Below are positions 45,449 to 54,416 of a DNA stretch of 64,000 nucleotides, one piece after another. Source of the DNA: Rhodospirillaceae bacterium SYSU D60007 (lineage in GTDB: Bacteria > Pseudomonadota > Alphaproteobacteria > Reyranellales > Reyranellaceae); NCBI GenBank assembly GCA_003574685.1, contig QOCQ01000004.1:186001-250000 (forward strand). The letters run 5' to 3'. Every line of letters starts with the position of its first letter. The stretch's first letter is position 1. A model generated the notes under the pieces. That model searched no databases. It worked only from the letters and a program-made list of their open reading frames with translations, and was not told where the DNA came from. The position numbers were made by a program, and so were the translations under genes.

Positions 45449-45486
45449 CCGGAGGGCAAGGCCGGCGTGGGCCGGCTGCCCTCCGG
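45449..45486. terminator. Terminator-like hairpin between convergent genes
   Basis: CCGGAGGGCA..GCCGGC (45449-45466) pairs with GCCGGC..GCCCTCCGG (45471-45486) with a small bulge and a 4-base loop. It is 8 bases past the SH3-protein stop and just past the stop of the convergent RTX gene. No clear T-tract is present. Confidence 0.45.
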
Positions 45487-45494
45487 CCGCATGG

Positions 45495-47042
45495 CTAGGC
45501 AATGAACAGGCTGTCGACCTCGATGGTGACGTCGAGGAAAGCCAGGAACTCGACATTCTCGACGAAGTCCCAGTCACCGCTCGAGTCGATGACGGGGAAA
45601 AGTCCGCCTGGAGATCCGGGTTCCAGGATCGTGAACTCAGCCAGAATTCCGTCGAACACCGCTGTATCCGTACCCTCGCCGCCGTCAAGCGAGTCCCCTC
45701 CGGCGCCGCCGGCAAGAACGTCGTCACCATCGCCGCCAGTCAGGGTGTCAGTGCCGTTGCCGCCATCGAGGCTGTCATTGTCGGCCCCACCGTCGAGGAT
45801 ATCGTTGCCACTGGAGCCGAACAGGGAGTCACTCCCGGCGTCACCGTTCAGGCGGTCGTTGCCGCCCAGGCCGTTATCAGTGTCGGCCGTGTCTTCAAAG
45901 ATCAGTTCGTCACCATAGAGCCGATCATTGCCCTCGCCGCCGAACAGCCGGTCGTCGCCGCCGGCAGCGTCCGGTCCTTCGATGCTCCAGGCATCGCCGA
46001 TCAGCAGATCGTTGCCGCTGCCGCCGAGCAGCGTGTCGGCACCGCCGCTTCCCTGCGGATCGAAGCTGGTACGGAAGGGCTGACCAAAATCAAAGGCGTC
46101 GCCGACAATCGTGTCGTTGCCGTCGCCGCCGTCGAGATAGTCATCACCGCCCGAGGCAAACCCGCTCATGCCGGTATCCGGGAACATGAAGCCGCCGTTT
46201 CCGGATGGAACTGTCTGGTAGCCGGTGTAGGCATCGCCGTACAGGCGATCGTCGCCCGCGCCGCCGCGCAGAACATCATCGCCACCCAGGCCGGTGCCAG
46301 TGATCGAACCTGCGTCGCCGATCAGAATGTCATTGCCGGTACCGCCATCCAGTTCATCGTTGCCGCCCACACTCGACAGGGTGCCACCGACAGGGGCGGG
46401 CAGCCCGGGTTCGGCAGGGCTGAAGGTGATGAAGGGCACATCTTCCCAGATGGTCATGCCGGTATCGCCCGACAGCAGATCGTCGCCATCGCCGCCAACC
46501 AGGAAGTCGTCGCTACAGGCAGTCGCGGCATCGCCATCGCCGCTCAGTTCGTCGGTGCCAGCGTTCCCGGAAATGCGGTCGCGGCCTTCGCCGCCAATGA
46601 CCATGTCGTCGCCCGGCAGTCCCCAGAGCTCGTCGTCGCCGGTGCCGCCGTCGATCAGGTCATGGCCGAAGCCGCCGTTGATGAAATCCCGGCCGGCACG
46701 GCCATAGAGCGTATCGTCGCCGTCGTCGCCCATGATCTGATCGCCGTCGTCGCCGCCATCGGCCAGGTCATTGCCCGCGCCGCCCGACAGATGGTCGCGT
46801 CCCGCGTTGCCGAAGAGGCGATCCGATCCATCGCCCCCGAGGACAGTGTCGTCGCCCGGCAGCCCCCAGAGCTCATCGTTGCCGGGACCGCCGTCGATCC
46901 AGTCATTGCCAAAGCCGCCGTTGATGAAATCCCGGCCGTCGCGGCCATACAGGGTATCGTTACCGCCTTCACCCAGAATCTGATCCCCGTCCTCGCTGCC
47001 GTTGAGCACGTCATCGTTTTCGGTGCCATTGATCAGTGCCAT
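45495..47042 (-). CDS. RTX-type calcium-binding repeat protein
   Basis: 515 residues made mostly of glycine- and aspartate-rich nonapeptide repeats (GGxGxDxLx, e.g. 'GGAGNDLADGG', 'GGDGDDLLSG'). These fold into calcium-binding beta-rolls and are typical of type I secreted proteins. There is no N-terminal signal peptide; the C-terminal 'FLDVTIEVDSLFIA' could act as the secretion signal. Residues 18-98 and 99-179 are near-identical (81-residue period), a recent internal duplication. GGGAGGG precedes the ATG at 47042. No type I exporter gene is adjacent. A catalytic domain is not apparent. Confidence 0.88.
   Translation of the reverse strand: MALINGTENDDVLNGSEDGDQILGEGGNDTLYGRDGRDFINGGFGNDWIDGGPGNDELWGLPGDDTVLGGDGSDRLFGNAGRDHLSGGAGNDLADGGDDGDQIMGDDGDDTLYGRAGRDFINGGFGHDLIDGGTGDDELWGLPGDDMVIGGEGRDRISGNAGTDELSGDGDAATACSDDFLVGGDGDDLLSGDTGMTIWEDVPFITFSPAEPGLPAPVGGTLSSVGGNDELDGGTGNDILIGDAGSITGTGLGGDDVLRGGAGDDRLYGDAYTGYQTVPSGNGGFMFPDTGMSGFASGGDDYLDGGDGNDTIVGDAFDFGQPFRTSFDPQGSGGADTLLGGSGNDLLIGDAWSIEGPDAAGGDDRLFGGEGNDRLYGDELIFEDTADTDNGLGGNDRLNGDAGSDSLFGSSGNDILDGGADNDSLDGGNGTDTLTGGDGDDVLAGGAGGDSLDGGEGTDTAVFDGILAEFTILEPGSPGGLFPVIDSSGDWDFVENVEFLAFLDVTIEVDSLFIA
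46505..46991. repeat. Tandem duplication of about 243 bp inside the RTX gene
   Basis: Two consecutive copies, each about 81 codons, show near-identical DNA: the segment GTTGATGAAATCCCGGCCG occurs at about 46677 and again about 243 bases later near 46920. The two copies share the surrounding codons. This implies recent expansion by unequal crossing-over. Confidence 0.7.
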
Positions 47043-47245
47043 GGGGGCCCTCCCACCATCCGGAGCCGCCAGTAACCCGGGAGAATTGTTGGGCGTCCAG
47101 TGCATCCAGCGGTTGTCACCGGAATCCTACAGGGACCGATCTGCCAGCAACGGTCTTGCCGCGGTGCGGCAAAACCGGCTAGGTGCACGCCGTCCCCGGG
47201 CTTCCCCGGCGGGACAGGCGGACGCTTGTTTGCTGGAGTCGGTGC

Positions 47246-47563
47246 ATGTCGATCGATGTCGATACCGTGGCCAAAATCGCGCGGCTGGCGCGGCTGAGAG
47301 TGCCGGAGGCGGAGCAGCCCCAGCTTGCGAAGGAGCTGTCGGGCATCCTGACCTGGATCGACCAACTCAACGAGGTGGACACCGGCGGTGTGGCGCCCCT
47401 GGCCAGCGTGTCGGACATCACCTTGCCGATGCGCGAAGACGTCGTCACCGACGGCGGAATCGCCGGCAAGGTGCTGGCCAATGCGCCCGGCGGCGCGGTG
47501 TACCTGGAACCGGGCCATCCTGATGCCGGCGGCTTCTTCGTGGTGCCTAAGGTGGTGGAGTAG
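47246..47563 (+). CDS. gatC: Aspartyl/glutamyl-tRNA amidotransferase subunit C
   Basis: 105 residues, the small subunit that stabilises GatA/GatB. The sequence 'MSIDVDTVAKIARLARLRVPE' and 'ILTWIDQLNEVDTGGVAPL' are family-typical, ending with 'FVVPKVVE'. The complex amidates Glu-tRNA(Gln) or Asp-tRNA(Asn). The ATG at 47246 has GGAG upstream. The gene ends 3 bases before gatA, so the two are coupled. Confidence 0.96.
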   Translation: MSIDVDTVAKIARLARLRVPEAEQPQLAKELSGILTWIDQLNEVDTGGVAPLASVSDITLPMREDVVTDGGIAGKVLANAPGGAVYLEPGHPDAGGFFVVPKVVE

Positions 47564-47566
47564 GTG

Positions 47567-49036
47567 ATGACAGATCTTGCCGATCTCACCATCGCCGAGA
47601 TGCGTACGGCACTCGCCCGCGGGGATACCACGGCGGGTGGCCTGACCGAAGCCTTCCTCGGCCGTATGGAGGCGCACCGGCAGCTGAATGCCTTCATCAC
47701 CGAGACGCCGGAGCGGGCCCTTGACATGGCCAGGGCGTCGGATGCGCGCCGCGCCCGCGGCGAGGCCGGGCTGCTGGAGGGCGTGCCGCTCGCGATCAAG
47801 GATCTCTTCTGCACCGACGGGGTGCGCACGACCGCCGCCTCGCACATCCTCGACGGCTTCACGCCACCCTACGAGTCGACGGTCACAGCCAACCTGTGGA
47901 AGGCTGGCGCGGTGCTGCTGGGCAAGACCAATCTCGACGAGTTCGCCATGGGCTCGTCGAACATGACCAGCTACTTCGGCGGCGTGGAGAACCCCTGGAA
48001 ACGCCGCGGCGACAACCACAAGCTGGTGCCCGGCGGCAGCTCCGGCGGCTCGGCAGCCGCAGTAGCAGCTCGCCTGGCGCCGGGCGCTACAGGCACGGAT
48101 ACCGGCGGCTCGATCCGCCAGCCGGCCAGTTTCTGTGGCATCGTCGGAATCAAGCCGACGTATGGCCGCTGCTCGCGCTGGGGTATCGTGGCGTTCGCCA
48201 GTTCGCTCGACCAGGCAGGTCCGTTCGCCCACACGGTGCTGGATGCTGCCCTGCTGCTGCAGGCCATGGCCGGACACGATCCGAAGGACTCGACGTCTGC
48301 GCCGCTTGAGGTACCGGATTTCGCCGCGGCTTGCACCGGCGAGGTCCGCGGCCTGCGGGTCGGCATCCCGAAGGAGTATCGGGTCGACGGGATGTCCCCG
48401 GAAATTGAGGCGCTGTGGCGGAAGGGCGTGGAAATGCTGCGGGCAGCCGGCGCAGAGCCTGTCGACGTGTCGCTGCCGCACACGAAATACGCGCTCGCGA
48501 CCTACTACATCGTCGCGCCGGCGGAGTGTTCATCGAACCTCGCACGCTACGACGGCGTGCGCTTCGGGTTGCGGGTACCCGGCAAGGATCTCAAGGAGAT
48601 GTACGACAACACGCGGGCTGCCGGTTTCGGCGCAGAGGTGCGCCGGCGCATCCTGATCGGCACCTACGTGCTATCGGCAGGCTATTACGAGGCCTACTAC
48701 AACAAGGCGCAGCGTGTGCGCAGCCTGATCGCCCGCGATTTCAGCCAGGCCTTCGAGAAGTGCGATGTCATCCTCACGCCGACGGCACCGACGGCTGCAT
48801 TCGCCGCGGGCGACAAGATGGACGATCCGGTGACGATGTACCTCAACGACGTCTTCACCGTGCCCACATCGATGGCGGGCCTGCCCGGCATTTCCGTACC
48901 GGCGGGGCTGGATAATGATGGCCTGCCGCTGGGCCTGCAGCTCATCGGCCGGGCGTTTGACGAGGTCACACTGTTTCGCGCCGCCTCGGCGCTGGAGAAG
49001 GCCGCGGCCTTCACCGCGCGCCCGGCGGGGTTCTGA
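47567..49036 (+). CDS. gatA: Aspartyl/glutamyl-tRNA amidotransferase subunit A
   Basis: 489 residues with the amidase signature '[21 protein letters not shown]' and '[17 protein letters not shown]' containing the catalytic Ser pair; the Lys is in 'PLAIKDLF'. It releases ammonia from glutamine for tRNA transamidation. The ATG at 47567 follows a GTG at 47564, either of which may be used. gatB is not downstream; the next gene is on the opposite strand and belongs to the glycan region. Confidence 0.96.
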   Translation: MTDLADLTIAEMRTALARGDTTAGGLTEAFLGRMEAHRQLNAFITETPERALDMARASDARRARGEAGLLEGVPLAIKDLFCTDGVRTTAASHILDGFTPPYESTVTANLWKAGAVLLGKTNLDEFAMGSSNMTSYFGGVENPWKRRGDNHKLVPGGSSGGSAAAVAARLAPGATGTDTGGSIRQPASFCGIVGIKPTYGRCSRWGIVAFASSLDQAGPFAHTVLDAALLLQAMAGHDPKDSTSAPLEVPDFAAACTGEVRGLRVGIPKEYRVDGMSPEIEALWRKGVEMLRAAGAEPVDVSLPHTKYALATYYIVAPAECSSNLARYDGVRFGLRVPGKDLKEMYDNTRAAGFGAEVRRRILIGTYVLSAGYYEAYYNKAQRVRSLIARDFSQAFEKCDVILTPTAPTAAFAAGDKMDDPVTMYLNDVFTVPTSMAGLPGISVPAGLDNDGLPLGLQLIGRAFDEVTLFRAASALEKAAAFTARPAGF

Positions 49037-49113
49037 CCGCCGGGTGCATGGCCTGCGCCAGACTGTGAAGGGGCAGCGCTGGGGCGCGGCGCGACAGCAC
49101 AGCCCTTGCCCTG

Positions 49114-50082
49114 TCAGCAACCATGGTACTCCCTGAACCAGCGGACGAATCTTGGCACGCCTTCATCGATGGTTGTCAGCGGCTTCCAGCCCAGATCGCA
49201 CGTTGTTGCCTCGACATCGGCGTAAGTTTCCGACACGTCGCCAGACTGCGCCGGCAACAGCTCGATGCGAGCCTTCCTGCCAGTCTCCTGCTCCAGCAAC
49301 TGGATGAACCGCATGAGCTCTTCGCTGTGATTGGTGCCCAGGTTGTACAGGCGATGGCCGGGTCCCGATCCTGGGTTGTCGTAGCAGGCCAGGAGCCCAC
49401 GCGTGATGTCGCCGATGTAGCTGAAGTCACGCTTTGATCTGCCGAAGTTGTATATCGGGATCGTCTCATTGGAGAATATGGCCTTGCAGAAGATGTAGGG
49501 TGCCATGTCCGGCCGGCCCCAGGCGCCGTATACCGTGAAGAGCCGCAAGCCTGAGAGCCGCAGTCCGTACAGCCCGGCATAGGCCTCGGACATGAGCTCG
49601 TCGGCGCGCTTGGTCGCCGCGTAAAGGGAGCGCGGGCGATCAACCGGATCGCCGACCGCAGACGGCTTCTTGTGCGTGTCTCCATAGACAGATGACGACG
49701 ATGCGTAGACGAAGTGCTGCAGTGCAGGCAAGTGACGGGCCATCTCCAGCATCACGAGATGGCCCATCACGTTGGCCTCGACATAGGCGTAAGGATTGAT
49801 CAGCGAATGGCGCACGCCGGGCTGGCCTGCAAGATGGATGATGCCGGTTATGTCGGGATACTGCTCCGCCATCACCTGCATGGCGGAGCGATCGGCGATG
49901 CTGGCTTCAATGAAAGTAAACTGGCCCCGGTCGCCCAGTCTGGAGAGACGAGCCCGCTTCAGTGCTGGATCGTAGTAGGGATTGAGATTGTCGACGGCAA
50001 GCACCGCGTCACCGCGTGCCAAAAGCGCACGACAAACATGGTAGCCGATGAAGCCGGCCGCACCTGTTACCAGGATCGCCAT
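49114..50082 (-). CDS. NAD-dependent epimerase (UDP-glucuronate 4-epimerase-like)
   Basis: 322 residues of extended SDR type. The NAD loop GAAGFIGYHVCRAL starts near residue 7, the catalytic region 'YASSSSVYG' and the YAATK pair are present, and 'RLFTVYGAWGRPDMAPYIF' is typical of UDP-glucuronate/UDP-galacturonate epimerases. It would supply an activated uronic acid for surface glycan. The ATG at 50082 is preferred over a longer frame. It is the first gene of the right-hand glycan region, convergent with gatA. Confidence 0.87.
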   Translation of the reverse strand: MAILVTGAAGFIGYHVCRALLARGDAVLAVDNLNPYYDPALKRARLSRLGDRGQFTFIEASIADRSAMQVMAEQYPDITGIIHLAGQPGVRHSLINPYAYVEANVMGHLVMLEMARHLPALQHFVYASSSSVYGDTHKKPSAVGDPVDRPRSLYAATKRADELMSEAYAGLYGLRLSGLRLFTVYGAWGRPDMAPYIFCKAIFSNETIPIYNFGRSKRDFSYIGDITRGLLACYDNPGSGPGHRLYNLGTNHSEELMRFIQLLEQETGRKARIELLPAQSGDVSETYADVEATTCDLGWKPLTTIDEGVPRFVRWFREYHGC

Positions 50083-50571
50083 GGAGTCCACATCTTCTTC
50101 CAGGCCAGTGTCCGGCAGTCTGCCTCTTTTGCGGGCTTCGTTACTTGTCCAATTGGCTGCTTTGCCTGTGATCAATTTGCGACGTATAGAAACTCTGTTT
50201 GTTCGGTGGGCACTTCGGCATCTTGATCATATCCCGCATGAAGAGTGGGGGCGATGACTTAGAGTAATATCGTATCGACAACCGCCAGCACGTTGAGTCT
50301 GCGGCGGAAGTCACAGACCTATAGTGCTTCAACGCCGAGCCGGACCGATTCTTGATAGCGCGACCACTCTTTTGATTCGGGCAATTGAATGCGCAACGGG
50401 CTGCGAAGCATGTAGTGTCATATGGGGAGCTGTGCGGCCGTCAACCCGCAGTTCGGTCGCAGCGGTGGCAGCCTGGACGCGGGATCAGTTGGTGCGGGAG
50501 TTGCACCCGTGGGCGAGCATCGTGGCGCTGTCCGTCAATCGCGTCTACGCGAGACTGGTATCGGCTTTGCT
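50083..50571. other. Intergenic region, 489 bases, divergent promoters likely
   Basis: No gene is supported. The stretch 50140-50330 is noticeably AT-richer than its surroundings, and both flanking genes are transcribed away from it, so it should carry promoters for the epimerase (left) and the SGNH-type gene (right). No clear paired hexamers or operator palindromes could be picked out by eye. Confidence 0.6.
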
Positions 50572-51609
50572 ATGACGGTGGCCAGCGTGGTTCTCGCGCT
50601 GCTTGCTGCCGAGATCGGGATCCGGTTGTTCTCTGCGCACGTTGATCTGTTGGAGCTGCGAAATTATGTGGACGAACCGCCACTGCTCGAGGGGCGGTCG
50701 CGGAGCATGACACCAGACCCGGTTCTCGGGTACGTACCGACCCCCGGCTATACCGGCACGGACCACGGAGGCGTGCCGCTTACGTTCGACCAGCACGGGC
50801 TGCGCGCCCATCGCCTCCGCCAGCCACCGCCGTTGCCCGCAAAGCCCGTTCTGGTGGTCGGTGACTCGTTTGCCATGGGCATGGAAGTGGCAGACGACGA
50901 GACATGGCCAGCGCACCTGGAGGGGCTGCTCAACAGGCCCGTTCTCAATGGCGGGGTGCGGGGTTACGGGATCGACCAGATGGTCCTGCGGGCCGAGCGC
51001 CTCGTGCCGATACATCGCCCTGATGAGCTGTTGGTCAGCGTCATCGCTGACGACGTGGACCGCGCGGAAAGTCGCGTCATGTGGGGCGAGCAAAAACCGT
51101 ACTTCGATATCGTCAACGGCGAGCTGGCCCTGCGCAATATACCTATCAAGCCACCAAAACATCTGGACGACCCGTTGGACCCGACGCGACGCATCCTGGG
51201 GTATTCGTATCTCATCAAATGGACAATGGACAGGCTCGGCCTGCACGCCTACTGGCATCGTGGTCTGCTGCCCCGCAGCCGGGTCCACAATCAAGGAGAT
51301 CGCGTTGCCTGCCTGCTGATGGATCGCCTCGCGATGCTCGGCCGGGCGTACGACATGAACATCACCATCATTGCACAGTATTCAGTAAACGTTTGGCACC
51401 TGGCAACGGCGCGCGACTACGAGCGCGACGTCATCGCGAAGCTGTTGGCATGCGCCCGAGAGGCCGGACTCGACACGGTCGATACCTACGCGGCGATCGA
51501 TGCCGCGGTGCAGGCTGACGGCGTGTCAAGCTACTACCTCGAGCAACACCTGAGCGGGCGCGGCAACAGGCTCACAGCCGAGGTGATCGCAAGGCACCTT
51601 CAGCAATGA
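50572..51609 (+). CDS. SGNH/GDSL-type hydrolase-like membrane-anchored protein
   Basis: 345 residues with an N-terminal hydrophobic segment ('VASVVLALLAAEIGIRL') and then 'VLVVGDSFAMGMEV', which resembles block I (GDS) of SGNH hydrolases, and 'NGGVRGYGIDQM' near block II. A C-terminal His is in 'YLEQHLSGRGN', as expected of block V (DxxH variants). Relatives de-acetylate or acylate surface glycans. The start is uncertain: ATG 50572 lacks a good ribosome site. The gene precedes a SAF-domain oxidoreductase gene. Confidence 0.7.
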   Translation: MTVASVVLALLAAEIGIRLFSAHVDLLELRNYVDEPPLLEGRSRSMTPDPVLGYVPTPGYTGTDHGGVPLTFDQHGLRAHRLRQPPPLPAKPVLVVGDSFAMGMEVADDETWPAHLEGLLNRPVLNGGVRGYGIDQMVLRAERLVPIHRPDELLVSVIADDVDRAESRVMWGEQKPYFDIVNGELALRNIPIKPPKHLDDPLDPTRRILGYSYLIKWTMDRLGLHAYWHRGLLPRSRVHNQGDRVACLLMDRLAMLGRAYDMNITIIAQYSVNVWHLATARDYERDVIAKLLACAREAGLDTVDTYAAIDAAVQADGVSSYYLEQHLSGRGNRLTAEVIARHLQQ

Positions 51610-51688
51610 TGTCCGGCGTGCCAGGTTATTGGCAGAGTCATCGGCCGACATACAGGGAATCAGGCCCTGAGCTGGTAAGGAATCGCAT

Positions 51689-53038
51689 ATGCTGATTGTA
51701 GACAAGGCCCTGGAGAAGCGCGCGGCGGCTGGGCGTCCGATCAGCGTTGGCATGATCGGCGCGGGCTTCATGGCGCGCGGCATCGCCTTGCAGATCGCCA
51801 CAGCCGTCCCCGGCATGCGACTGGTTGCCATCGCGAACCGGACGCTTGTGCGTGCCTGGCGCGCGTTCGCCGAGTCAGGACACCGGGAAATTCGATCTGT
51901 CGATTCGGTCGGTGCGCTGCACGCGGCAAAAGCAGAAGGAGTACCGGCGATCACGGAGGATTGGCGGCTGCTCTGTGAGTCAGACGAGATCGATATCATC
52001 CTCGAGGTTACCGGCTCGATAGAGTATGCCGCCCATGTAGTTTGCACGGCCATTGACCGCGGCAAGCATGTGGTTCTTATGAACGCCGAACTCGACGGCA
52101 CGGTCGGGCCGCTCCTGAAGCGCCGCGCCGATGCCGCCGGTGTCGTGTACAGCAACACGGACGGCGACCAGCCCGGCGTGATCATGAACCTGTACAGGTT
52201 CGTGCGCGGCATTGGCGTGCGTCCGGTGCTGTGCGGAAACATCAAGGGATTGCATGATCCCTATCGCAATCCGGTGACGCAGGAGGCCTTCGCGCGCAAG
52301 TGGAAACAGAATCCATCGATGGTGACGTCCTTTGCCGATGGCACGAAGATTTCGTTCGAACAGGCGATAGTCGCCAACGCCACAGGCATGAGAGTCGGAC
52401 GTCGGGGGATGTTTGGTCCGACAGTGCCTGCCGGCACGCCGATCGAGGAGGCATCGAAGAAGCTTCCGGTGCATGAGAGCAGCAACGGACCGGGCATCGT
52501 GGACTACGTCGTCGGCGCCGTCCCCAGCCCCGGTGTGTTCGTTCTCGGGACGATCGAGCATCCCGTCCAGCGGCACTACCTCAATCTCTACAAGCTGGGA
52601 GAGGGGCCGTTCTATTGCTTCTATACGCCCTATCATCTGTGCCATTTCGAGGTCCCCACCACCATTGCTCGCGCGGTACTCTTCGGCGATGCCGCGATTG
52701 CTCCTGCGGGCCCGCCATGCGTCGAGGTGATCGCAGCAGCCAAGATCGACCTCAAGGCGGGTGAGGTGTTGGATGACATTGGTCAGTTCAAGACATACGG
52801 GTTGTGCGAGAACGCGGATGTGGTCCGTCGTGAGCGTCTCTTGCCCATGGGGATAGCGGGCGGTTGCCGGTTGCTGCGCGACGTTGCCAAGGACGATGTA
52901 CTCAAGTACAGCGATGTTGAGCTGCCGACCGGGCGCTTGATTGACAGACTGCGTGCCGAGCAAGATGAGATCTTCGCTGACTGTCTGTCACCCTCAGAAT
53001 ACAGTCCGCCTCCTCTTGATGTGGCTGCTGACCGTTAG
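51689..53038 (+). CDS. SAF-domain NAD(P)-dependent oxidoreductase (COG4091-type)
   Basis: 449 residues with an N-terminal Rossmann segment 'VGMIGAGFMARGIALQIA' near residue 20 and a C-terminal SAF-like domain with 'LKAGEVLDDIGQFKTYGL'. The family is annotated as predicted homoserine-dehydrogenase-like proteins and recurs beside glucose-1-phosphate cytidylyltransferase and RmlC genes in sugar clusters. A role in making an unusual sugar is inferred from that association. Its stop overlaps the convergent glycosyltransferase stop by 4 bases. Confidence 0.82.
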   Translation: MLIVDKALEKRAAAGRPISVGMIGAGFMARGIALQIATAVPGMRLVAIANRTLVRAWRAFAESGHREIRSVDSVGALHAAKAEGVPAITEDWRLLCESDEIDIILEVTGSIEYAAHVVCTAIDRGKHVVLMNAELDGTVGPLLKRRADAAGVVYSNTDGDQPGVIMNLYRFVRGIGVRPVLCGNIKGLHDPYRNPVTQEAFARKWKQNPSMVTSFADGTKISFEQAIVANATGMRVGRRGMFGPTVPAGTPIEEASKKLPVHESSNGPGIVDYVVGAVPSPGVFVLGTIEHPVQRHYLNLYKLGEGPFYCFYTPYHLCHFEVPTTIARAVLFGDAAIAPAGPPCVEVIAAAKIDLKAGEVLDDIGQFKTYGLCENADVVRRERLLPMGIAGGCRLLRDVAKDDVLKYSDVELPTGRLIDRLRAEQDEIFADCLSPSEYSPPPLDVAADR

Positions 53039-53997
53039 CGCCTGGCTAAGAGGTGGCGGTAGAGCTTGCCGGGGTGGACAACAGACTGGCCAAGCTCGGC
53101 AATAGCTGCCGCGAACAGGTCACGAAAAGCGGGTGGACATCCTGCCTGTCTCAGGCCGGCGATGTGGTAGTTCCAAAACTCCCGGTCGCCGCTGGTCAGG
53201 AACCTGCGGACCAGGACTCGATGATAGCGCCGCAGGAAGTCGCGCTCGACGCTTGCCAGCTCGTCCCCGGCGAAGAGCCGCGGGCCGTATTCACGCAGCA
53301 TGGGCAGCCATTCCTTCAGGATGGTCTGCTTTTTCTCGGCAATCGTCGCGGTGATTGAGTTCTCGTGCTTGCGCGAAAAAGACAAGACCTCATGGACGAA
53401 GCCGAAATCGTGTGTCGCCAGGATGTCGAAGTAGGCGGCAAGGTCGGCATGCAGATACGTGCTGGGATAGAAGGGCCGGCGCGCCCTCACCAGGTCCGCG
53501 CGAATGAATCCGGAAGTTGGCGCGAGAGCGAACACGTCCTGTCGGATAAACATGCGTGCGACCGTCGCGCCATCGAAGACTTCCTGGTCTGCGGGCAATC
53601 CCTGACACTCGATGGTATCCCCGCGGAGCCTCAGCGAACCGACCACAGCGACGGACGGATGGCGCAGGGCGACGCCGACCATCTTCTCCAGGCAATCGGG
53701 CATCATGGTATCGTCGGCATGCAGGATCTTGCAGTAATGCGTGTCCGGCGAGATGTGCTGGAGCGCACGATTCCAGTTGTCGATAACCCAGAGTGTGGTT
53801 TGGTTGCGATTGACCCGAATGCGGCTGTCGCGCCGCGCATATTGCGCGATGATGGCAGCCGTGTCGTCGGTACTGCCGTTGTCGAGAATGACGTACTCGA
53901 AATGGCGGTAGGTCTGACCGAGCACACTCTCGATGCATTCGGAAATGAATCGGCCGCCATTGTACACTGGCGTCACCACGCTCACTGTCGCTTGCAT
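53035..53997 (-). CDS. Glycosyltransferase family 2
   Basis: 320 residues with a GT-A fold opening 'VSVVTPVYNGGRFISECIESVL' and 'YVILDNGSTDDT', and the metal-binding D-x-D-like 'LHADDTMMPD' near residue 91. It would add a sugar from a nucleotide donor to a growing glycan at the cytoplasmic membrane face. GGAGG precedes the ATG at 53997. It is divergent from the GT4-type gene that follows; the 419 bases between presumably hold promoters. Confidence 0.88.
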   Translation of the reverse strand: MQATVSVVTPVYNGGRFISECIESVLGQTYRHFEYVILDNGSTDDTAAIIAQYARRDSRIRVNRNQTTLWVIDNWNRALQHISPDTHYCKILHADDTMMPDCLEKMVGVALRHPSVAVVGSLRLRGDTIECQGLPADQEVFDGATVARMFIRQDVFALAPTSGFIRADLVRARRPFYPSTYLHADLAAYFDILATHDFGFVHEVLSFSRKHENSITATIAEKKQTILKEWLPMLREYGPRLFAGDELASVERDFLRRYHRVLVRRFLTSGDREFWNYHIAGLRQAGCPPAFRDLFAAAIAELGQSVVHPGKLYRHLLARR

Positions 53998-54416
53998 GGG
54001 GTAGCCTCCGACGACGGCTTGTGTCGCACCGACACAGGGACTGTCCAGCTCAAATGACAGCAAAGCAGGGCGCCGTACGCAATCGGCGAGGGGTGCTGCA
54101 TCGCAGTATTGACTACCAGAAAGACACTGACTGTTCGCCCTCTGCACTCGGCGGTCACAGTTTTACTTTAGCGCGCACTCCGACGGAAGGACTTGTTCTT
54201 GGTAGTAAGGAAGTTCCGTTAACACCCGGCGGCGGGCGGTTGTTCGTTGATATCAGCTCTCCCCGACATGTTGAACAGCGCAAGTGCTTGTGCCTGTGAC
54301 ACAACTTGATCACTCGGCGCGGCTGCCAGTTCTCTGAGAGGGTTTCGACATTGCAACGGCGATTCTGCCACGGTCCTTGAGCCACACAGCGCGGCAATCG
54401 CGCGGAGATGTCATCA
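53998..54416. other. Divergent intergenic region, 419 bases
   Basis: No gene is supported. The region is AT-richer than the flanking genes and separates two divergent glycosyltransferase genes, so promoters are expected. No convincing paired hexamers or palindromes were found by eye. Confidence 0.55.

Noticed and set aside
45234-47075. 613-residue plus-strand frame opposite the RTX gene
   Set aside because: Val/Ala/Ile-rich repeats are the complement of GGxGxD codons; the minus-strand frame has real RTX motifs and a ribosome-binding site.
50324-50575. Possible small gene or frameshifted N-terminus ending in VYARLVSALL just before the SGNH gene
   Set aside because: It has no ribosome-binding site or homology I can name; it might hint at a frameshift but is too weak to annotate.
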